Of a stretch of 64,000 nt of DNA, positions 38,560 to 48,497 are shown piece by piece. The stretch's first letter is position 1, and every line of letters starts with the position of its first letter. The stretch is from Vibrio hangzhouensis. GTDB lineage: Bacteria; Pseudomonadota; Gammaproteobacteria; Enterobacterales; Vibrionaceae. The notes under the pieces were generated by a model that was not told where the DNA came from, made no database searches, and saw only the letters and a program-made list of their open reading frames with translations. Made by a program: the position numbers and the translations under genes. The stretch lies in contig NZ_FNVG01000002.1 in the NCBI RefSeq assembly GCF_900107935.1, positions 248,001-312,000 on the forward strand. Reading direction: 5' to 3'.

Positions 38560-38573
38560 TATAAACGTTTACA
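38560..38573. promoter_or_regulatory. LacI-type operator near the GH130 gene
   Basis: TATAAACGTTTACA is almost the same palindrome as at 38284-38297, about 30 bp upstream of the GH130 start. The pair brackets the divergent promoters in the 400-bp gap; nothing else identifiable lies between them. Confidence 0.65.
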
Positions 38574-38603
38574 TTATTTCGCATCTACAAAAAGGAAAAT
38601 AGA

Positions 38604-39623
38604 ATGAAATTTGAAAGATTCTCTGGCAATCCAATTATCTCTCCTACTCCAGAAAATGAGTGGGAATCTCTTGTCACAACTAATCCAGCCGTTTGGAAGG
38701 AAGATAATGGTGATGTGCGAATGCTATATCGTGCTGCCGGGAATGATGATGAACACAAGGTATATTTTGGCTTGGCGCGTAGCACAGATGGAGGCAAAAC
38801 ATTTTCTAGAGAAGCAGACAAACCCGTGTTCTCACCAAGCATTGATGGTCAGGATGCTGGCTGTGTAGAAGATCCCCGAGTCATAAAATTGGATGACTGG
38901 TACTACATCACTTATGCTTACCGTCCATTCCCACCAGGAAAATACTGGGTAAATGAGGCAGATAGAAATTATTTTCCTCCTAAGTGTCCCGAGCACTTCC
39001 CACGCTTACTTAGAGAAAACGCCACCGCGACGGGCCTGCTGTTAACACAAGACTTTAAGAGCTTCATTCGTGCTGGCTCACTGACTGAGCCAACTGTCGA
39101 TGATCGAGATGTGATGATTTTTCCAGAAAAGATTGATGGCAAGTACTGGATGATTCATAGACCTATGGAATGGTGTGGCGAAGGGTTTGAAAACGAACAC
39201 CCTGGAATGTGGATTTCTTCTGGTGAGGATCTGTTATCTATGAGAGATAGTACATTTTTAGCGGGCGGGAAATATGATTGGGAAAGTGGGAAAATTGGGG
39301 GTAATACACCGCCAATGAAAACCAAAGACGGTTGGTTGATTCTACACCACTCTCGTGGAGCCGATACCTATTATCGTGTCGGTGCAATGCTACTCGACCT
39401 TAATGACCCAACAAAAGTATTACACCGCTCTGAAGATTATCAAATGCAGCCTGAAGACAATTATGAGTTTGAAGGTATGTATGAAGGTTGCATTTTCCCT
39501 TGTGGCAAAGTGGAAATCGACGGGATTCTACACATTTATTATGGTGCAGCTGATAAATATGTAGGACTGGCAACGTGCAATCTAAATGAGTTGCTTAGCT
39601 ATCTAAAGACTTGTAAAAACTAG
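38604..39623 (+). CDS. GH130-family mannoside phosphorylase
   Basis: A 339-residue five-bladed beta-propeller enzyme of glycoside hydrolase family 130. Family features are NPIISPTPENEWES at the N-terminus, CVEDPRVIKLDDWYYITY (catalytic acid region), DVMIFPEKIDGKYWMIHRP, KIGGNTPPMKTKDGW and HIYYGAADKYVGLAT at the C-terminus. GH130 enzymes cleave beta-mannosides with phosphate to give mannose 1-phosphate. The phosphomannomutase and mannose-6-phosphate isomerase genes that follow would use exactly that product. Linkage preference (beta-1,4 or beta-1,2, Man-Man or Man-Glc) cannot be decided from sequence. It has no signal peptide, so it acts in the cytoplasm after uptake. Confidence 0.88.
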   Translation: MKFERFSGNPIISPTPENEWESLVTTNPAVWKEDNGDVRMLYRAAGNDDEHKVYFGLARSTDGGKTFSREADKPVFSPSIDGQDAGCVEDPRVIKLDDWYYITYAYRPFPPGKYWVNEADRNYFPPKCPEHFPRLLRENATATGLLLTQDFKSFIRAGSLTEPTVDDRDVMIFPEKIDGKYWMIHRPMEWCGEGFENEHPGMWISSGEDLLSMRDSTFLAGGKYDWESGKIGGNTPPMKTKDGWLILHHSRGADTYYRVGAMLLDLNDPTKVLHRSEDYQMQPEDNYEFEGMYEGCIFPCGKVEIDGILHIYYGAADKYVGLATCNLNELLSYLKTCKN

Positions 39624-39715
39624 CCCACATATACCGCCATGACGGATACTTTCACTACAAGAGCGTCCGTCATGGATAATTTTATGGAAAAACTCTACAA
39701 AATGAAATAGTCGAT

Positions 39716-40876
39716 ATGTCAAACAAGATTCACCGCTTAAAAAATCAGATCCAAAGATATCATTGGGGTACTCGTACATCGATCCCTGTAATTTTGCGTA
39801 ATGCTCGCTTAGCGACAAACGAGCCTCTGGCTGAATACTGGATTAGCAGTCACCCGTTACTACCGTCTTTCATTGATGAAACTGGTGAATCCTTGACTAG
39901 CTTTCTTGCAAACCAAAATGAGGATCAAAAAGCTCTTCCTTTTATCGTTAAACTTCTTTCTGCAAATACACCACTTTCCATACAGGTCCATCCAAGTAAA
40001 GAGCAAGCATTAGAAGGTTTTCTCAACGAAAACAGAAAGGGGATTGGTCTTACAGACTCAACTCGCAACTATAAAGATAATAACCACAAACCAGAGACAA
40101 TAATTGCTTTAACAACTTTTGAAGCATTAGTTGGATTTAGAACAAAAGAAGCCATTATTCAAGATGTCACTACCATCGATAACAAGCACCTGAGTTTAGT
40201 GATTCTTAATCTAGCAACGTTACCTGAGCATAAATTTCTGGAAAAACTCATGCAATGGTTACTCTCTAGAAGCCCCAATACTATTCAATGTATTGTTAAT
40301 GACCTCATTGGTAAAAAACAAAAACTCAACCTAAGTGCGATCAATACCATATCGTTACTCTCCGAAGAGTATGGCAATGATGTTGGCGTTTTGATGGCAC
40401 TAATATTAAATAAGGTCTCGTTAAACCCTAATGAATCACTTTATATAAAAGAAGGCATACCACACGCATACTTAAATGGCACAGGAATTGAGGTAATGGC
40501 GTCTTCTGACAATGTATTACGCGCAGGTTTAACACCCAAGCACGTAGACATTGAGGAGCTACTCAATATCACAACCTTTCAACATTACCTGCCTAGAATC
40601 GAACAAGTGCAATTTCAAGTAGGAGCACAGCAACTAACAGTCCCAACACCAGATTATCAAATTGAAATTTTGACTATCAACAATGCTCCCTTTTCATTCG
40701 AGACCACAAGTTCAGGTGAAATTCTATTTGTAATATCAGGTGATCTTCAGTGTGACAAACAGCATCTACAGCAAGGCGATAGTTTTGTTACTACACCTAA
40801 CACCAATCAGTTGCTCATTGAAGGGGTGGGTAAAGTCATGCGTGTATACAATAAGTTGAAAAACGCATCTGTATAG
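39716..40876 (+). CDS. manA: Mannose-6-phosphate isomerase (class I)
   Basis: A 386-residue type I isomerase interconverting mannose 6-phosphate and fructose 6-phosphate. Zinc ligands are in IQVHPSKEQA and NHKPE, and IPHAYLNGTGIEVMASSDN is the conserved substrate region near residue 250. The C-terminal half carries the RAGLTPKHVD loop. It is the second gene in the plus-strand cargo operon. Its fructose 6-phosphate product is also the substrate of GlmS, encoded just outside the element. Confidence 0.9.
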   Translation: MSNKIHRLKNQIQRYHWGTRTSIPVILRNARLATNEPLAEYWISSHPLLPSFIDETGESLTSFLANQNEDQKALPFIVKLLSANTPLSIQVHPSKEQALEGFLNENRKGIGLTDSTRNYKDNNHKPETIIALTTFEALVGFRTKEAIIQDVTTIDNKHLSLVILNLATLPEHKFLEKLMQWLLSRSPNTIQCIVNDLIGKKQKLNLSAINTISLLSEEYGNDVGVLMALILNKVSLNPNESLYIKEGIPHAYLNGTGIEVMASSDNVLRAGLTPKHVDIEELLNITTFQHYLPRIEQVQFQVGAQQLTVPTPDYQIEILTINNAPFSFETTSSGEILFVISGDLQCDKQHLQQGDSFVTTPNTNQLLIEGVGKVMRVYNKLKNASV

Positions 40877-40975
40877 ATACCTATTAATTAAACCATAATA
40901 ACATGTTGCTCATGATGACTTTACGAACACAGAGTTGTTAAGATGCTAGCTGTAATGCAAGGAAATCAATAGAAA

Positions 40976-42373
40976 ATGGAAAAACTAAATTGTTTTAAAG
41001 CCTATGATATTCGAGGAAAACTAGATTGCGAACTAAACGAAACTATTGCTTATCGAATTGGACGAGCTTTTGGGGAGTATCTACGAGATGATAATAAAAC
41101 AGAACAAACGGTTGTTGTTGGTGGAGATATTCGGTTAACAAGTGAAGTCCTAAAACTAGCTCTTGCAAAAGGGGTTATGGAGTCTGGAATAAATGTCATT
41201 GATATTGGGAAAACCGGAACAGAAGAGGTCTACTTCACCACCTTTAACCTCAAATTAGACGGTGGAATTCAGGTGACAGCAAGTCACAACCCTATTGACT
41301 ATAACGGAATGAAACTAGTTAGAGAGGAAGCTAAACCAATTAGTGGTGATAGTGGTCTAAGGCAAATTCAATTATTGGCAGAACGTAACCAATTCGAAAC
41401 AGTGAGCAAGCAAGGTCAGTATAAAAAACGCCATATATTAAATGACTATATTAGTCATATTTTAGGATATATCTACCCAAAAAATGTAAAACCAATGAAA
41501 ATCGTCGTTAACTCAGGAAATGGCGCCGCAGGGCACGTTATTGACGAGTTGGAGACTCAGTTCAAAAAGACAAACATTCCATTAGAGATTATTAAAATAC
41601 ACAATACGGAAGATGGTACCTTCCCAAATGGGATCCCCAATCCACTTCTTCCGGAATGTCGCTCTGATACCTCAAATGCCGTAAAAAAGTTTAGAGCAGA
41701 TATGGGGGTTGCTTTTGATGGTGACTTCGACCGATGCTTCTTTTTTGATGAAAATGGCGATTTTATCGAAGGGTACTATATTGTTGGATTGCTAGCGGAA
41801 GCATTCTTACACAAAGAAAAAGGGGCAAAGATTATTCACGACCCACGTCTATATTGGAATACAGTCGATATTGCACATAGAGTTGGCGGCACACCGATAT
41901 TGTCAAAAACGGGTCATGCATTTATTAAAGAACGCATGAGGAAGGAGGACGCTATTTACGGTGGTGAAATGAGCGCACACCATTACTTCCGAGAATTCTC
42001 ATACTGTGATTCAGGCATGATTCCATGGCTTCTCGTGACAGAGCTTCTATCTTTAACTGGCAAAAAACTATCTGAAACTGTCGCTGAAAGAATTGCAGCC
42101 TATCCCGCATCAGGGGAAATAAACTTAAGGCTCGAAAATACCAACGAAACTATTGAACAAATTACTGCAATTTATAGAGATGAAGCAATTGCAATTGACA
42201 AAACCGATGGGATCAGCTGCGAATTTAAAGATTGGCGATTTAATCTTCGTTTTTCAAACACCGAACCAGTTGCAAGGTTAAATGTTGAGTCAAAAGCGGA
42301 CCTGCTTTTAATGAAACAAAAAACAGATGAAATTTTGTCTCACTTGAACGTAAGAATTAACGTTGAGGGGTGA
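40976..42373 (+). CDS. Phosphomannomutase (ManB/CpsG type)
   Basis: A 465-residue alpha-D-phosphohexomutase. The N-terminal [10 protein letters not shown], the phosphoserine loop [13 protein letters not shown], the metal loop [12 protein letters not shown], the sugar-binding [13 protein letters not shown] and the phosphate-binding [11 protein letters not shown] are all intact. It interconverts mannose 1-phosphate and mannose 6-phosphate and so links the GH130 product to ManA. It follows manA after a 99-bp gap. Confidence 0.92.
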   Translation: MEKLNCFKAYDIRGKLDCELNETIAYRIGRAFGEYLRDDNKTEQTVVVGGDIRLTSEVLKLALAKGVMESGINVIDIGKTGTEEVYFTTFNLKLDGGIQVTASHNPIDYNGMKLVREEAKPISGDSGLRQIQLLAERNQFETVSKQGQYKKRHILNDYISHILGYIYPKNVKPMKIVVNSGNGAAGHVIDELETQFKKTNIPLEIIKIHNTEDGTFPNGIPNPLLPECRSDTSNAVKKFRADMGVAFDGDFDRCFFFDENGDFIEGYYIVGLLAEAFLHKEKGAKIIHDPRLYWNTVDIAHRVGGTPILSKTGHAFIKERMRKEDAIYGGEMSAHHYFREFSYCDSGMIPWLLVTELLSLTGKKLSETVAERIAAYPASGEINLRLENTNETIEQITAIYRDEAIAIDKTDGISCEFKDWRFNLRFSNTEPVARLNVESKADLLLMKQKTDEILSHLNVRINVEG

Positions 42374-42437
42374 AAAAGCAGTAAATTAATATAGCCATAC
42401 CTTTATATATATCAATGATATGAATTGCAATTCAAAG

Positions 42438-42459
42438 CTGCCCAATGCTTCATGGGCAG
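42438..42459. terminator. Terminator hairpin between phosphomannomutase and lacI-type gene
   Basis: CTGCCCA (42438-42444) pairs with TGGGCAG (42453-42459) between two convergent genes, so it may serve both. A perfect palindrome, TGAATTGCAATTCA (42421-42434), lies just before it. Confidence 0.6.
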
Positions 42460-42508
42460 TTGGTTTCCATCAAAAGTGCACATAAATAATCAAGCTAAAC
42501 AACTCTAT

Positions 42509-43522
42509 TTACTTTCTAAAAAAAGGGCCGTTTACAACGTCTAGCTTTTGCAAACATTCTACTTTTTCATTATTTAGTCGACTAAGGATCATCTTTGATA
42601 AATTTTTTCCTACTTCATGCATATCTTGAAAATATGAAATAACCGGAAACGTAAAATCTCTGGATATACTTGTCGTCTCTAGCATTACAATGTCCAGCTC
42701 TCTTCCAATATCAATATTAGAATCAATAAATCCAGCGGCTAACCCCAACGCAATTGACTCACTTCCGCATATCCATCCATCTGGTACACAACTTGGAGCT
42801 GCCGATTGTTTACGGGCGAATTCTCGATAAGAAGATATTTCGGATTCAAGAACCACATTTTCTTCCATACTAATTTCAATACCAAATTCATACGCAGCTC
42901 GACGTAATCCAGAAAACTGATGCACCGTATAAGAAAAGTTTTCATTGGGCATGAATAATCGAATATCTTTCCTACCATTCTTCAGCAGTTCTGTTGCTGC
43001 ACGATAGGTAAAATCTGAGTTATCAACATCATAAAAAGGATGCTCAAAACTTAGCTCAGTGCGACCAAAAGTGATGAATGGAAAATCAACTGAGTTTAAA
43101 TACCTAACACGTGCATCATTTGGAAGCGTCCTATTTATGATAAGAGCATCTGCCAAATTTTTATCAACCACATATTTTACTAATTCTATTGAATTTTGAG
43201 AACTAGAGTCCGGTAATACCATTAAATGGTATCCGGCTTCTAATAGTGGTGTAGTCAGCCCATCTACTAAAGATAGAGTTCCCATATCTCCGTTGTTCTC
43301 ACCTGGACCAGAAACTGGAAGAATGGCACAAACAACAAATGATTTACCTGTTCGTAAACTAATCCCGCTACTATTTGGCTTATAATTTATTTCACGTGCA
43401 ATCTTTTTTACCCTTTCAATTGTCTCTGGTCTAACAGCTGGATCGTTTTTCAGAGCACGTGAAACAGTGGCAACAGAAAGGCCAGATTTTTCGACAATGG
43501 TTTTAAGAGTGGGGCGCGACAT
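42509..43522 (-). CDS. LacI-family transcriptional regulator of the mannoside cargo
   Basis: A 337-residue LacI/GalR regulator. The N-terminal HTH reads TIVEKSGLSVATVSRALKN, followed by the hinge region NYKPNSSGISL and a periplasmic-binding-like ligand domain. The two palindromes at 38284 and 38560 fit its expected target type. It is convergent with the mannose operon, and its inducer is probably a mannoside or mannose phosphate. The gene lies between the cargo and the transposition genes. Confidence 0.85.
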   Translation of the reverse strand: MSRPTLKTIVEKSGLSVATVSRALKNDPAVRPETIERVKKIAREINYKPNSSGISLRTGKSFVVCAILPVSGPGENNGDMGTLSLVDGLTTPLLEAGYHLMVLPDSSSQNSIELVKYVVDKNLADALIINRTLPNDARVRYLNSVDFPFITFGRTELSFEHPFYDVDNSDFTYRAATELLKNGRKDIRLFMPNENFSYTVHQFSGLRRAAYEFGIEISMEENVVLESEISSYREFARKQSAAPSCVPDGWICGSESIALGLAAGFIDSNIDIGRELDIVMLETTSISRDFTFPVISYFQDMHEVGKNLSKMILSRLNNEKVECLQKLDVVNGPFFRK

Positions 43523-43754
43523 TCTATAACTACCTTTATTTAAAACGTTGCTTTAATTCTCACTTAAGCTCGAATAAAAAAGTGACATTGGATATGCATG
43601 TAAACTCTTTTCATTTTATCAGATACATACTACTCCATAAAGCAACATTTGATTACGATAGCGGTACTGTATGTGCATGCATCAGCGGCATAAGAATAAC
43701 CGATTACTCTTTGATTTACTCTATCATTGTTGTATAAACACTTAGTTTTCGTGG

Positions 43755-45425
43755 CTATTGGGTTACTGCTCTCTTAACAGCTCTATCCAGCGATTCTATC
43801 CATGCGGTTTCGTACTCACGCTCAGTTCTGAGAACTGTTTCTCCATCGACTTTTTTGGTTCTAGAGGGGTGCTTAATTTCTACCACCACAGAACAATGCG
43901 CTTCATTTGCTGAAGAATCCCAACGAACGCCTTTCTCAGAGCACGCTTTCATAATGTGAGCCAGCCCATCTTTGCCACTTTCAGAAAAACCAAATAATCT
44001 AGAGCCCAGACTATGCTTGTCGTTAATATCGCTAATATCCACCTCAATGATCACAAGAGGGGTTTGCCGGTAATAGAAATAGGCACAGTGAAAGGTTCGA
44101 GCCTCCTGAGTGAGCTTGTTCTTGTATATCAGAGAGGCATTGTTTGGCTTTGGCATCGCCAAGCACTGTGTACCTTTATGTTCATAATCAGGAAGCTTCA
44201 TTAGCTGCTTGATAACCTTTTCAAAAAGTTGAAAGTTACCTGTTGGAGAGACTTCCTTTGGTGTCTCGGGATTAGTTGGATCATCACAATCACTGCGATT
44301 GATCGCCCAGTCTAGCTCTTGCGCCGATCCGTTTGCTGTTCCATGACCAACTCCAGAGGTATCAGGTTTTGGTTCTACTGTGATGTTAACGTTAGGCGCT
44401 ACCCTCGATAGTGCTTTTCCTGGCATTACATTTACAGCATCTTCTGAGTCACAAATAAACTGGAACCCTTCCTCACTCACTACATCCCTCTTTCTATAGT
44501 TTCCTGGTGTAGCTTGAAAATCCAAATGCGAGTCTGGATCAGTTCGGTTAATTTCGGGGCGCTTTCCGTTACTTGGCTCAACAGGAATAACATCGGTTTT
44601 TTTAGGATGGTAGATCGAGACCTTTTTGTCATACCTAAAACTCGACGAGTAAACCGTTTTGATTTCTTCTACGTAGAACAACATCGGGTCGTCTCTGTCG
44701 TACTCGCCTGCAATCTTTAGTCTCCAATTTTTTAGTGGCGGTGGCTCAAAATTGAAGTTCCATCCCGTGTTTTCATCTTGTTGTAACTTACCATAAATGC
44801 TATTGAAGCTTCTTGTTGCTTCAGGGTTAAGCAACAACCATCTCAAGTGTTTACATGGACCTTGTTTACTCAGATTACTGAGAGGGTAATCCGATAGTTT
44901 ATTGAAACGGATAATGCACTCTTCCCCAATATCATCCACTACAGCCATACCTTGCAAGCCATTAGGCCTTAGCGCTGTACGTGTTAAATGCACATTATGC
45001 AAAAAGAGTGCTCGAGCGAGCTCTATCGCGGGTATAACGACTTTTAGATTACCATCTCTTAGGATGATTGAATGAGACTGGCTTGAAGAGGTTCGTTGAA
45101 AATGATCTGATACTTTTATTTCAAAGATTTCGCGCTTATGAGGGACAGTACGTTCTTTATTTGAATAATGAGAATTGAGCATCAACATAGGTATGAGTTC
45201 GGCCGGAACGCGACTTTCAGGGTGACCTAAGAACTGCACGTTGATATAGGGTCTGATTTTATTATTGAGAACCCGTTTGGAGTGTATACTGCCGATTTTG
45301 ATTAGCGGCGTATTTTCAGGAAAGTGCCGCAGCTCTTTGCCAGGCTGGGATGTCCAGTCTGAGAACTTCCCGTGCAGGTTTCCTGCAACGTTGATGGCTG
45401 AGTCCAGCAAGTCGTTCAATCTCAC
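43755..45425 (-). CDS. tnsE: Transposition protein TnsE (targets conjugal plasmids and replicating DNA)
   Basis: A 556-residue protein close in length to Tn7 TnsE (538). Shared landmarks include the LELARSLFL-like IELARALFLHNVHLTRTAL and the NFNFEPPPLKNWRLKI block matching FSFDPPPMQGWKL of Tn7 TnsE. The first ATG lies 110 bp inside tnsD, so the true start may be a downstream non-ATG codon. TnsE directs insertion into lagging-strand DNA of mobile plasmids by binding DNA and the sliding clamp. Its presence means this element has the Tn7 choice between attTn7 and plasmids. Confidence 0.87.
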   Translation of the reverse strand: MRLNDLLDSAINVAGNLHGKFSDWTSQPGKELRHFPENTPLIKIGSIHSKRVLNNKIRPYINVQFLGHPESRVPAELIPMLMLNSHYSNKERTVPHKREIFEIKVSDHFQRTSSSQSHSIILRDGNLKVVIPAIELARALFLHNVHLTRTALRPNGLQGMAVVDDIGEECIIRFNKLSDYPLSNLSKQGPCKHLRWLLLNPEATRSFNSIYGKLQQDENTGWNFNFEPPPLKNWRLKIAGEYDRDDPMLFYVEEIKTVYSSSFRYDKKVSIYHPKKTDVIPVEPSNGKRPEINRTDPDSHLDFQATPGNYRKRDVVSEEGFQFICDSEDAVNVMPGKALSRVAPNVNITVEPKPDTSGVGHGTANGSAQELDWAINRSDCDDPTNPETPKEVSPTGNFQLFEKVIKQLMKLPDYEHKGTQCLAMPKPNNASLIYKNKLTQEARTFHCAYFYYRQTPLVIIEVDISDINDKHSLGSRLFGFSESGKDGLAHIMKACSEKGVRWDSSANEAHCSVVVEIKHPSRTKKVDGETVLRTEREYETAWIESLDRAVKRAVTQ

Positions 45426-46857
45426 ACAAAGGCCTTAAAACATTCTTACACTCAATAAATTGAACCATAACACGGCTTAGTCTTCTTATTTGATACTCTT
45501 CGACAGATTCGCTATATCGATCAAAAAACAAACTGCAAAGCGGGAGTTTGTACAATTTTTTTTCGATCATGCTCTTTTTAGCTATCTTAGCTATAAACCA
45601 TGATTTTGAGTGGCGAGGGTCTTCTATTCTGCCTTCTGTTTTATTCTTAATATCAATAAGGCTTTTAACTAGATGACGATCTCGAGCCTGCCAATCAACA
45701 CGATAATTCTGGTAATTTGAAGCATGATTAGGTTTGTGAGCATTGAGCCACTCGCGATCATATCGATAAAGCCAAGAATACAGCCTGGCACCAAGAACTG
45801 TCGTTCTTATCTTTTTAAGGGATTCAGCTTGTGAAGACTCTACAATACCAAGCCATTGGGTTCTGCTTTTATCGCGCTTGACTATGTTTTTCGTCTCTCT
45901 CATCTTTGGCGTTCCCCTTTTAATTTTGGGAAATGCGCGAGCGAGATTTAACTCTACCAACAAGTCAACGGTACTACCTCGAAGTGACAGCCAGACAATA
46001 AAGTGCTGCAGATAACTGAACACTCTGCGGTGTTTTCGAAACATGGCGAGCAACCATGTATTCTCCCCACAAAGCGCTAAGCCTTGTTGATTTAGCCATT
46101 TATCTGACCAAAGTCTCCGCACAGAATCAGCAATCTCTTTATGATCAATTCTTGAACCAATCATCATTCCTGCATCTCTCGCCAGTTTTTGATAATAAAG
46201 CGTCCATTGCTCGAATGAAACCGAACTTAACTTCGAATTAATTAACATTTCTACCATAGCGGATAATTTCAGCTCGCAAGGGTTAGCGGCTTCAGAAAAA
46301 CGTGCTTGGCATTGATAGCAACTCGCACCAACAAACTGGTGTCGATGTGAGGAATGAATTGGTATGAGGGTATCTAGCAAAAGACACTGATGTAGTGGAC
46401 ACGCGTTGACACCAGGGGTTTGAAATAATCGCTGCCAGTATGTGAAACCTAGGGTCTTGCTTTGCTCTTGCCAACATTGAGGGCAAATTTTATAACATGT
46501 CGGCCATTGGATGACAGAAGCAGGAATCCCCGCGCGAGACATGCTTGGGTTCGCACGACGATAAATTAGATCAGCTTGTAACGTCTTAAAGCGGTTTGGT
46601 GATAGGAAAGGTTTAAATAGTGGCAGGTGCGTATGACGCTCCACGATTAGTCTAGGATGAACTCCCCATACGTGGCCTACATGATCCAAAAGCTGCGTAA
46701 TATGGCCTTGTAAAAAAGGCGAAGGAACGACCATTCTATTGCCAAATAAAATGTCTAATGCAACCTTGTTATCTTTGATCCCTATTTGCTGGATAAACCG
46801 AGCAAGAATACTTGTAAGTAGCTCATCTTTCTGAGCAACTGGGAAGTGAGCCAACAT
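45316..46857 (-). CDS. tnsD: Target selector TnsD (TniQ family)
   Basis: A 513-residue TniQ-type protein; Tn7 TnsD has 508. The zinc ribbon shows CYKICPQCWQEQS and CPLHQCLLL, with a further CYQCQARF pair. TnsD binds the end of the glmS coding region and recruits TnsC, sending the element to attTn7. The observed site beside glmS fits this. Its 3' end overlaps tnsE by 110 bp. The upstream gap to tnsC is 57 bp, and the Shine-Dalgarno is weak. Confidence 0.9.
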   Translation of the reverse strand: MLAHFPVAQKDELLTSILARFIQQIGIKDNKVALDILFGNRMVVPSPFLQGHITQLLDHVGHVWGVHPRLIVERHTHLPLFKPFLSPNRFKTLQADLIYRRANPSMSRAGIPASVIQWPTCYKICPQCWQEQSKTLGFTYWQRLFQTPGVNACPLHQCLLLDTLIPIHSSHRHQFVGASCYQCQARFSEAANPCELKLSAMVEMLINSKLSSVSFEQWTLYYQKLARDAGMMIGSRIDHKEIADSVRRLWSDKWLNQQGLALCGENTWLLAMFRKHRRVFSYLQHFIVWLSLRGSTVDLLVELNLARAFPKIKRGTPKMRETKNIVKRDKSRTQWLGIVESSQAESLKKIRTTVLGARLYSWLYRYDREWLNAHKPNHASNYQNYRVDWQARDRHLVKSLIDIKNKTEGRIEDPRHSKSWFIAKIAKKSMIEKKLYKLPLCSLFFDRYSESVEEYQIRRLSRVMVQFIECKNVLRPLCEIERLAGLSHQRCRKPAREVLRLDIPAWQRAAALS

Positions 46858-46913
46858 CTAACACCACCAAACAACTCGTTTCACTTCCTTGAGTATAGTT
46901 GGCGGCTACATAC

Positions 46914-48497
46914 CTAGAGGTATGGCGTGATATCGAGAATCATTCCTTCACTTTTTAGATGACTATAGGTAGACATTGGTTTATCACCTCTGAGTAACCG
47001 AAGATCGTTATTAACAAAAATAGGTTCTAATTTCTTCACTTTCTTCGTTGATAGTTTTGATGGCAAATCTGGTTTATCTTCCAATGATTTGATATGCGCA
47101 ACCAACCCAAATAAATCTTCCTCTGGCTTTTCATCTATTGCTTGTCTTGCGGTAAGCGGGGCAATATCTTCTCCTAATCCCATGAGAATGAGCATTTTTG
47201 TAAGTTCTGATAGCATACCTTGAGCAGCCTCATCGATTACTTCAGGCTCACTTAAAACACTCTCATCCGCTTGTCCTATAATACGGATTGCATTCGCTGG
47301 TAGGTCTAAATCCGCATACTTCACTATTTCTTCTTTTCGACCACTTTGCAGTGCTTTTATCATTGGATGAATAATGGACAATTCTTCGTTGAACACATCA
47401 TTAACCAACTTAAAGGTTATCGACTCTTCACCAGCCACAACCGCTCTCGCCTGGCATAAATAAAACAGTGATACAGCCACATGTGCTACGCCTTGTGTTA
47501 ATTCCCAAAACAGCGATTTCATTGGGTTAGTCAGGGGAGTCGGGGTATGAAACCATTGCAGTTTCCACAATCGTTTAATAAATCGATCCCATTCACTTTC
47601 CTTGCCATTTTTTGCAAGGTGTTCAAATCGATTCCAATTTAGGCTACCAAATTGAGAAGCGCGGCGAGCTGAGCGCATGGTGGGAGAAAAAAGATCTAAA
47701 GCTTTTGGGGTGCCAATAAATAACACTGGCACTTTAATCACATTAGTCAGAGTAACAAAGAAATTAAGTAATTTGGTCGCACCGCCGGAGCGCGCTGCAC
47801 TAAGATGCTGAATCTCGTCAATGACTAAGATACCAATAGAATGAAGTGCGCATACTCTAGCTATGTCACCCAACATAGACTCAGCAGAGGACCTCGTTTT
47901 CACATAACGCTCTTCATAGTCCGTTCCAATAGCATCATCCACTGAGCGAAAGAAATGGATACAAAGACTTTTAGCCGAACCATCGTGAGGACAATCTATC
48001 TTCAACCACACTAACTGAGTATGCTGATAATCAGGATGGTAAATAGCTTGGTGTTTATATGAGTCTAAGATCGCTTGAACTGCCGTTGTTTTGCCTGTTC
48101 CAGAACAACCAATAATAGACGTGGTTAAAGCGGCACTACCTGCATTTCGAGATGCCGCTAAAAAGTCGATATTATCTATATCTAAAAGGTTACGCTGATA
48201 CTCGCTTGATGCGATATTTCTCCCTAAGCATCCTCTACGTATCATTCCAGAAATCATTTGCTCGAGTTGCATGTGAGCTTTTGTTGGGTATAAGAACTCA
48301 TCCAATATTCTCATCATCGCATGACGGCGAATATAACCAGGCAAAGTCTTTTCAGAATCTCGCACCTTAGGGTAGCGATTTAACGCTTTGGCTGTATCTT
48401 GGGGAGAATTTAACAACGGCAGCGCATTGATCAGAGGCTGATCTCGATAATCTTCTATTTCAGGATCTGCGTATTCCGCATGGTGGATCTTAATCAT
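46914..48497 (-). CDS. tnsC: Transposition AAA+ regulator TnsC
   Basis: A 527-residue AAA+ ATPase with Walker A GCSGTGKTTAV (about residue 130) and Walker B GILVIDEIQHLSA, plus the AAA arginine region. TnsC links TnsD or TnsE to the TnsAB transposase and mediates target immunity. Tn7 TnsC is similar in size (555). I prefer the ATG at 48495-48497, since the first ATG of the frame abuts the AGGAG Shine-Dalgarno. The 5' end overlaps tnsB by 8 bp. Confidence 0.92.
   Translation of the reverse strand: MIKIHHAEYADPEIEDYRDQPLINALPLLNSPQDTAKALNRYPKVRDSEKTLPGYIRRHAMMRILDEFLYPTKAHMQLEQMISGMIRRGCLGRNIASSEYQRNLLDIDNIDFLAASRNAGSAALTTSIIGCSGTGKTTAVQAILDSYKHQAIYHPDYQHTQLVWLKIDCPHDGSAKSLCIHFFRSVDDAIGTDYEERYVKTRSSAESMLGDIARVCALHSIGILVIDEIQHLSAARSGGATKLLNFFVTLTNVIKVPVLFIGTPKALDLFSPTMRSARRASQFGSLNWNRFEHLAKNGKESEWDRFIKRLWKLQWFHTPTPLTNPMKSLFWELTQGVAHVAVSLFYLCQARAVVAGEESITFKLVNDVFNEELSIIHPMIKALQSGRKEEIVKYADLDLPANAIRIIGQADESVLSEPEVIDEAAQGMLSELTKMLILMGLGEDIAPLTARQAIDEKPEEDLFGLVAHIKSLEDKPDLPSKLSTKKVKKLEPIFVNNDLRLLRGDKPMSTYSHLKSEGMILDITPYL

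Noticed and set aside
42421..42434. Perfect palindrome TGAATTGCAATTCA as a regulator site
   Set aside because: It lies between two convergent genes next to a terminator, so a regulatory role is unlikely; short AT-rich palindromes arise by chance.
43523..43560. Third LacI operator near TTTAAAACGTTGC in front of the lacI-type gene
   Set aside because: Only the left half matches the palindrome; symmetry is too poor to call.
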